Part shown: positions 57,784 through 64,000 of the stretch, piece by piece | Position numbering within the stretch: position 1 is the stretch's first letter | Layout of the letters: each line of letters starts with the position of its first letter | Origin: Mimachlamys varia | Taxonomy: Eukaryota; Mollusca; Bivalvia; Pectinida; Pectinidae | Length of the DNA stretch: 64,000 nucleotides | Direction of reading: 5' to 3' | Assembly (NCBI GenBank): GCA_947623455.1 | Contig: OX392527.1 | Location: forward strand, 45,428,401-45,492,400 | Notes under the pieces: generated by a model | Told to the model about the DNA's origin: nothing | Seen by the model: the letters and a program-made list of their open reading frames with translations, nothing else | Database searches by the model: none | Translations under genes and position numbers: made by a program

Positions 57784-58179
57784 AGGCCCAATACAACGCA
57801 TATTCGCAGATTTTTTTCGTGATTCTGAAAAATTCTGAAAACAAAATCCAGCTGATTATCATGTAAAAATAAGGCTAAAACGAAGTAAACCTGAGCGGTA
57901 ACTACCAAGAAACTATATACAGAAGATTTCAAAGAATTCAAAATAGTTCAGGTGTGGCCCACTTCAACAACAAGACGAAGTTAGACAGTTCAAAATGGAA
58001 ACATGTTTACAAGTACCGATTTTCAACTGCTGCTGTATACGTACCGATACCAACGTAAGAATTAATCTCGAATATTGCTAATATCAGTTAATCTTAACTA
58101 AATCTATAGATATTACAATGTAAGTTGTTTGGCTTTATTTTCGCTTAATTTCTTGCCGATAGTTACGTATATTGGGCCT
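57784..58179. mobile_element. TTAA MITE, copy 6, diverged
   Basis: 396 bp, TTAA at 57780-57783 and 58180-58183. The left TIR AGGCCCAATACAACGCATAT is more diverged; the right end is ATAGTTACGTATATTGGGCC then T. Confidence 0.88.
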
Positions 58180-58387
58180 TTAATAGATACACTGTACATG
58201 TATATTTCACAGGAAAGATATTGTTACCGCAACAAATAGCATAGTTTGAAGATGTTCACAAAAATATCATACAAAAATCAATGTATAAGTATATTACAAT
58301 ATTCAATACGATAAAAGCAAATATAAACTCTCGGAGTACTTTTTTGTACAAATCATTTGTTTACGCAGAAATAATGAATATATCAAT

Positions 58388-58605
58388 GGACGTTTTGAGA
58401 ACTTGATGTTTACTTGGATGTGACAAAGATTTACATGGCGGGTGTCGTCGATGAAGCAGAACACGCTTACTCTTCCGGAACACGTGGTCTTATTCTCTTG
58501 TGCTTTTACGAGGGTATTCATGTAAATCTTTTTTTGTTACTATTTTGCCTCCAGATTAATCGATTCTGAGTTCGGATTATAGTTTTGTTGACGCTTTTTT
58601 TTCAG
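58388..58605 (-). repeat. Dispersed repeat R2, inverted near-complete copy
   Basis: ACGTTTTGAGAACTTGATGT, GATTTACATGGCGGGTGTCG, GCTTACTCTTCCGGAACACG, ATGTAAATC and ATTAATCGATTCTGAGTTCG match R2 in reverse. Confidence 0.7.
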
Positions 58606-60610
58606 CAGTCAGCAGAGACGAACGTTGACCTCCAGTATACCGCTATACCACTATAACTATATGAGGAGGCCATACGTAGCAATTTGACAGAAAAAAATCA
58701 AGATTAAGCCCTAGTCCAATATAGGTTTTGGGTCAACATAGATCACGTCAAGCACGATCCGGGACAATCCGGGACAGCCGTGTCCATCCGTTCTCATATA
58801 GGACTGGGGCTTTACGGAATTAGATTTTGTCCATAAGAGAAAAACGAACTAAAAGCGGGATATATTTCACCTGTCGACTCTGTGTTTTCCTATTTCGTCG
58901 ATATATTTTTTTCTTATTTGATTTCATCTGTTTTACATAAAATATAAGAGTATACATACATACATCTACTTAGCTGATGTCGTATCTAATTAAAATTCAT
59001 AACTTATGTTAATCTCCGAGTTTCTTCTGTATCCTTTCTTGGCAAAGATCAGTTTTTCATGTGATGGATCAACGGTATTATTGATGTATGGGTCGTTATT
59101 TCTGTTGAAAAAATATAACCAAATAAATAAAAAGAAGAGAGAGATACATTTAAAAATAAGAGACAGAAAAAAGAATATTTAAATTTAAATTCGCTTGTGT
59201 AACTTAAAATATTACAAAAAGTATGAACAAAAATCAACGATACAATATAGATTCGTTAATGCTTAATACAGTAGTATGTATGTGACATGTATATATATAT
59301 ATGCATCATTTACATATATAAACACTTGTACCTTGTATATCATTATACGTTTGTTACCGGAAACGTTTCTCGACGTCTAACAGTGACAAACTTGATTATA
59401 ACATTAGTTGATATGTACGTCATTTGTATTACACGTAGTTTTTGTTCCTTGAAATCATTGTTAAAATTTCTTTTTTTCCGATCACGTGTTTAAAGACAGC
59501 CCAAGGGATAGGACCTTTCAATCGACTGGTTAAAGTTAACTGACGTCATCAAAGTCTTCCTTTTTTGTGACGACCGCGCCATCAATCACCGGCGTTTAAC
59601 CTTTAGTCTCACAACACTGGAGACTGGTTTATAAAAACTCATTTTCAACGAGCAGACGTTCGAAAGAAACTGATATACTATAAATCAAATCAAAATATTT
59701 CCAAAAACACGTTTTCCTCTTGCTGAGGGTTTACACTAACGAACATGTAACATTTTAATAGGTACAAGTACATACAAAAATGTACTTATGATTTTTTTAA
59801 TACATTTAGATCGCTTCCTTGAAATGAAAAACTGCTCGGCAAATGGATACATCGAATATAAATATTCGATGGTAGCCATGGTCACATACAAGAAAGGGAT
59901 GCTGGCAAACTTCTTAGTCCAGTGATGTTTATTCAAAACTATTTGACAATAAAGTAAACAATGGCGGCTTCCTTCTGCGGTGTTCAACTGCGTCAATATC
60001 AGAACCGAGAGTCAGTGGGCGTATAACGGCCGTTACAAATCAATACTTACAGTTTGTATGTTCGAAGTCCTACTGATGCTACTCGGTATTAAAAATAAGA
60101 ATTTCAAAACGATGAAACAAAGAACAAATAGTGTTATACACCGCTTATTTCTAAATGTCTCTATATAAACCTACTGAATTCAGTTGACATTCACAAGACT
60201 ATGAATGCCATTGACAGATTGTTGACGTCATGATATTGTTACGTTGGATACCACTGACCGTCACCGGGGGGGGGGGGGGGGGGGGCGCTTATATTCACTG
60301 AGCATACCAGAAACTTCGGATACATTATTTGAACTCAATATTGAGAAAAAAAAGAGTAATTGAAATTTTAGAAATGAACAGATTCTAAAAATGGTAAATA
60401 TAAGTATTGAACTGCTTTCATAGGAAATATCATGAATGCCAACTGGACAGGGGCATATCCTACATGCAGCACGAGCGTTTCACTGAATTTGTCTTTGTCC
60501 AATTAAAATTCATATTGCCTATGAATGCCAACTGAAAGCTGTTCAATGCTTAAATCCACATACTTTTGAAATCCGACAGTAATTTGACAAAAACATGTAT
60601 ATTACATATT
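58606..60610. other. Upstream region of the temptin-like gene
   Basis: No gene recognised. Contains a 20-bp palindrome CATCGAATATAAATATTCGATG near 59850 (10-bp arms, AA loop), TGACGTCA at 59541 and 60223, and a G20 tract at 60266-60285. The segment around 60180-60300 and 60385-60545 resembles sequence inside intron 2 of the gene (about 62130-62360: GAATGCC, TGACGTCATRAT, ATTGAACTGCTTTCAT), so a dispersed repeat brackets the gene. Confidence 0.45.
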
Positions 60611-60820
60611 CTATATAATGTGTACTCGTAAAGTTTGAACATTTCAACGCATAAGTTCCCATCCAGTTGAAATCTGTTGTTCCTATGTTTTTTGCTCAAC
60701 CATAATGAGATGCATACGAAAAAAAGACGTATCAATGATGTCATTAAACATTCATCAAGTATATGTCAGTTTCGCTGGCGTCAATTTCACCATCACCATG
60801 AGATCATATAACATCGTGTA
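60611..60820 (+). promoter_or_regulatory. Possible core promoter region of the temptin-like gene
   Basis: TATATAA lies at about 60612-60618 and a weaker CATATAAC at about 60804. Either could serve the gene whose ATG is at 60867; a noncoding 5' exon further upstream cannot be excluded. Confidence 0.25.
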
Positions 60821-60866
60821 GCAAAAATTGAAATTCATTTCTAAAACTGACCTAGCCGCAGTGAAG

Positions 60867-63008
60867 ATGGCCCTCAAACAATTTCTTATAACTTTAATAT
60901 GTTTTATTGGACTATGTGTTGCTTTTCCGCCTTTTAGGAGATATATACCCAATGCCTACTATGTACCTGATCCATGTTACACGCGATTTGTTGGCGGAAG
61001 GACACAGCTCCGATATGTTCAAGCAGTCGGTCACTATGGAGTGAGCTCGTCAAGAAACCCATTTGGACAGGTAAGGATTTAAATTATCATATTATACATG
61101 TATAATTTAATAAAAAAAATGCATTTTTGCCTGTGAAATAAAGAAAATGATCAAACTGATAGAACTTATGTTTTCACTGCATTGATGAGCAGTGAAAATA
61201 CAAGATTTTGCAGGAAATCATTTTCTGTTGCTGACCCAAACTGTTGTGATTTCGACGGTCGGCCTAGCTTCTTTCCAGTAGGCAGAACAAAAAAAATTAA
61301 GAAAAGCCTTTCAATGCCCCATTTGAAATGTAATAACCGCTGTGATAAAGCAGTATATAAGAACCTCGATTTATTATTATTATTATAATAAAAAGAAAAC
61401 TCAATGGTTTGCCGTTAAATATAGTTTTACAAATATATTTCAGTCGTATGGCAGCTTATGTTTTATGTTTTCACTCGTGCTACGTGAAATGTATTTGAAA
61501 TTTAACGGCAAACCGTTGAATATCATCCACATAAATGTAATATCAATTTTGAATGATTACATTTCAGTGAGATTTAGAAGGATTTATTTCAAAATCAAGC
61601 GACAAGGGGAATTGAAACAAGATTTCAGGTTGAAACGTCTTTTATTTCAAGATTCCAAATACTTGATGATATGATTCATAATCTATCATATACTTGTATT
61701 ATTTAATTTTTAAAATGACGATATTTTACAAAATTAAATGTTTCTTTTCAGGATTTTAAAAGGACACGTGGAAATTGGACCGAACTCTGCGGAATGGATT
61801 CGGACCGTGATGGTCAGACAAATGGTTACGAGTTGGGGGATGAGGAGTGTAAATGGAAACTAAACGATCCCAAAACAAGACAATACTTAAGGATTCCGTA
61901 CAGTCATCCCGGTAAGAAACTTTTAGAAGAGTCAGCTGTAAATTGTTAGCATTTATGCCATCTTGTTATGTGATTTATTTATATATATGCTTGTTAATTA
62001 ATGGGAAAGGGCTTGATATAAGTTTATAACTTGTGCCCAATATCTTTGATGATCATTAAAATATGTTAAAATTAAAAAAAAAAAAAAACCGCGTATGGCA
62101 CTACTAGTATTTACCCTACTAGATTCAATTGGCATTCATACATATAATAAATGACATGGACCGATTCTGGACGCCATTATTGATGACGTCATAATAGTTA
62201 CTATTGACACTACTGACCCTCCCCTGTGTATCATCAAACAAACATACAAGATACGCCCTTGCGCCCGAAATGCCGAATAATATTCCATAACCGGATTTAA
62301 AAATGATACACATAGGTATTGAACTGCTTTCATTTGGCATCCATAGGCAGAATGAATTCCAGTTGGAATTAAGGCAAATCCTGGAAGAGCGATAATTCCC
62401 TTTATTGAATTACTCTTAGTCCAGTCTGCATTCAAATTGCCATTATTACCAGTTTGATGCTGAAATGAATTCCTTTCGTGTACAAGTATATTTCATACTT
62501 GTGTACGGGCCTAATTTCTATGACGTCAACAACAATACATGTGGACGGAGCCATTCAAAATATCCGGGTTCGAGACACACATTGTGTGACGTCATCAACA
62601 ATAAACATGGGCGGGGTTAAACCCGGCTTGTACAAGTGTCATGCTGTTACATTTATCGAACTTTTCTCAGGTTTATTAGTTAGAAGAAATGAAATCTATG
62701 TCAGCAAATAGGACTTTTATTAATACAATATTTATGAACCATTCACAGAAAAAAATACTGTAAATATAAGAATAAACCTTTTATTTTATTTAGTGTGTGA
62801 GATCTTAAATCCAATGGGACACAATGTGAAATTAACGTAAACGAAAATCTTAAATAAACTTCATTATGCTTTGTCATTTTATTTATGATATATATTCCTT
62901 ATTGTTTCAGGGATTGCGGAGACATTCAATAATAGATCCAGACGTTATGAAGTGGTTCCACAACTACGGATGGCGATTTGTTCCAGAAATTTCCCGTTGA
63001 TATCGTAG
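60867..63008 (+). CDS. Temptin-like secreted protein, three exons, 153 residues
   Basis: Exons are 60867-61070, 61752-61911 and 62911-63008. The introns begin GTAAGG (phase 0) and GTAAGA (phase 1) and end TTTCTTTTCAG and TTGTTTCAG. Residues 1-19 form a hydrophobic signal peptide (MALKQFLITLICFIGLCVA). The mature chain has YIPNAYYVPDPC (26-37), AVGHYG and SSRNPFGQDF (to residue 70), NWTELC (76-81), DSDRDGQTNGYELGDEEC (84-101), KW and PYSHPG (117-122). These are the blocks that characterise molluscan temptins. The DxDxDG...NG loop is calcium-loop-like, and the 20-residue spacing C81 to C101 fits a conserved disulfide. The other mature cysteines are C37 and C145. In Aplysia, temptin is a water-borne attraction pheromone component released with egg cordons; a role here (reproductive signal or other secreted function) is inference. 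The ATG at 60867 is chosen because it starts directly on the signal peptide. The last exon beyond SHPG is less like known temptins. Confidence 0.88.
61169..61199. repeat. Perfect 10-bp-stem hairpin in intron 1
   Basis: TTTTCACTGC and GCAGTGAAAA flank an 8-nt loop (ATTGATGA). Further on, GGTTTGCCGTTAAAT (about 61406) and ATTTAACGGCAAACC (about 61499) form a second inverted pair. Confidence 0.6.
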
Positions 63009-63294
63009 AAACATTCCCCGACTAAACACTCCAGCGACTCATCTATACCAATGTATGTCCGCCATATCCGAGTCTAAACATCCTTATCAATCGAATTCTC
63101 GTGAAACTTTGCTTACTTATAACTGTTCCTCGGACATATTGTGTTTATACTATTAAAATAGATGAGTGGGAAAACACATCTTGAGAACGACACGATGAAA
63201 AGTTGGGTTAAAAAAACATCAGCTTGGGACTCTAAAGCTATCCGGCGAAAACAAAAACAACTGAACCGTATACGTAGAAGGGGAAAAGTGATTG

Positions 63295-63300
63295 AATAAA
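63295..63300 (+). terminator. Polyadenylation signal of the temptin-like gene
   Basis: AATAAA, 287 bases after the stop codon, followed by a T/A-rich region. ATTAAA at about 63152 is an alternative. Confidence 0.5.
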
Positions 63301-63459
63301 GAAAATATCTAAGGAACAAAAAATAGAATGTCTATTTAGGACAGAATCAAGCAACAAGAATTCGAATGAACGGTAGACAAACTATTTTGGTATGTAAATA
63401 ACAAAGTCCCTTTAATTTTATAATCATACGTTTGCATTTTGTTTGCATCACTGTTTGTC

Positions 63460-63530
63460 AATCGGGAACTGTCGGCACTTTCCGTAAACGAGTATTTCTC
63501 GTTTACGGAAAGTGCCGAAGGTTTCCGATT
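63460..63530. repeat. Short foldback element, copy 2
   Basis: The 33-bp arms 63460-63492 and 63498-63530 (AATCGGGAACTGTCGG..., TTTCCGTAAACGAG) pair with about two mismatches around a 5-nt loop. It is the same element as 51591-51675, located downstream of the temptin-like gene's poly(A) signal. Confidence 0.88.
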
Positions 63531-64000
63531 ATAAGGTTTTGCGCAGACAACAGAATCCATTTGTGTGTTTTCGCTAAGTTCAAACTAATGTAGCAAATAT
63601 AAAGTTCCTTAATTAAACCTATTTGCATGAAAATCACTTCTTTAATTTTAGTTTGAAAACTTGAAAAGGAACTCGAGTCAAAACTGAGAAAAAAATATGA
63701 AAAAAGTGACAGAAAACAAAAACAAAAATGCTGCTCCGTTCTTGAATGTTTCGTGTGATTGTATTTAGTTCATGTTTAGACAAAAGTTCAATTTATGTCC
63801 GTTCCTGTTACCTACAATGTATTTTATTTTATCTTTGTAACTTAAAATATTACTTATGCAATCGCTCGATCACAGTCTTTCGGAACACCTCGCCCCTCAT
63901 TACAGTTCCTTCCTATATATTGGGATCACCTCAGCTGATTCGGTCATCTATCTATATCAGGGGCGACCAGCTCCGAGTCCCTTTCTTTGAAGTTAACAGA
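63531..64000. other. Intergenic DNA to window end
   Basis: No gene recognised. The last 120 bases are GC-richer (TTTCGGAACACCTCGCCCCT, GGGGCGACCAGCTCCGAGTC) and may be the start of something beyond the window. Confidence 0.35.

Overview
The window looks like AT-rich, gene-poor nuclear DNA from a marine mollusc, most likely a bivalve. Four things support this. There is a spliced temptin-like secreted-protein gene at the right end. There is a eukaryotic tRNA-Leu(CAA) gene with an intron. There are tRNA-derived SINEs, a CR1/Jockey-type LINE fragment and a DD34D mariner. Finally, hammerhead-ribozyme motifs sit inside dispersed repeats, as described for bivalve and other metazoan retroelements. 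The species assignment is inference; no search was possible.

Layout. 0-6.6 kb: mostly unique AT-rich DNA, a foldback element (2.0 kb), a possible zinc-binding coding fragment (3.0 kb) and one hammerhead-bearing repeat (4.6-5.0 kb). 6.6-16.7 kb: dispersed repeats (here called R2), TA-flanked MITEs, a 31-bp minisatellite, the 3' part of a LINE reverse transcriptase (10.3-11.2 kb), an intact-looking hammerhead ribozyme on the minus strand (12.2 kb), a near-perfect 64-bp-arm palindrome (15.5 kb) and two CpG-rich foldbacks. 16.7-24.4 kb: a 452-bp MITE, two more hammerhead relics (one inserted in a tandem array) and otherwise featureless DNA. 24.4-42 kb: a 1.8-kb TTAA-flanked non-coding transposon, a coding-like minisatellite, MITEs, paired TGACGTCA sites, another hammerhead repeat and SINE relics. 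42.2-43.5 kb: a complete but inactive mariner. 43.7-44.0 kb: a SINE with a clear 12-bp target duplication. 46.1-50.4 kb: a 4.3-kb inverted-repeat composite of the same TTAA transposon, carrying nested 386-bp TTAA MITEs. 50-60 kb: SINE, foldback, tRNA-Leu, (ATTC)n and three more TTAA MITEs. 60.9-63.0 kb: the three-exon temptin-like gene.

The only convincing host genes are the temptin-like gene (a predicted secreted 153-residue protein related to the Aplysia pheromone component temptin) and tRNA-Leu. Almost everything else recognisable is mobile DNA. The most notable signals are: (1) seven hammerhead-ribozyme motifs, one with all core nucleotides intact and one with a compensatory stem I change; (2) the long palindrome whose two arms give a clean occupied/empty comparison proving precise TTAA insertion of a MITE family; and (3) a marked excess of the TGACGTCA palindrome. 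Boundaries of degenerate repeats are approximate and were read by eye.
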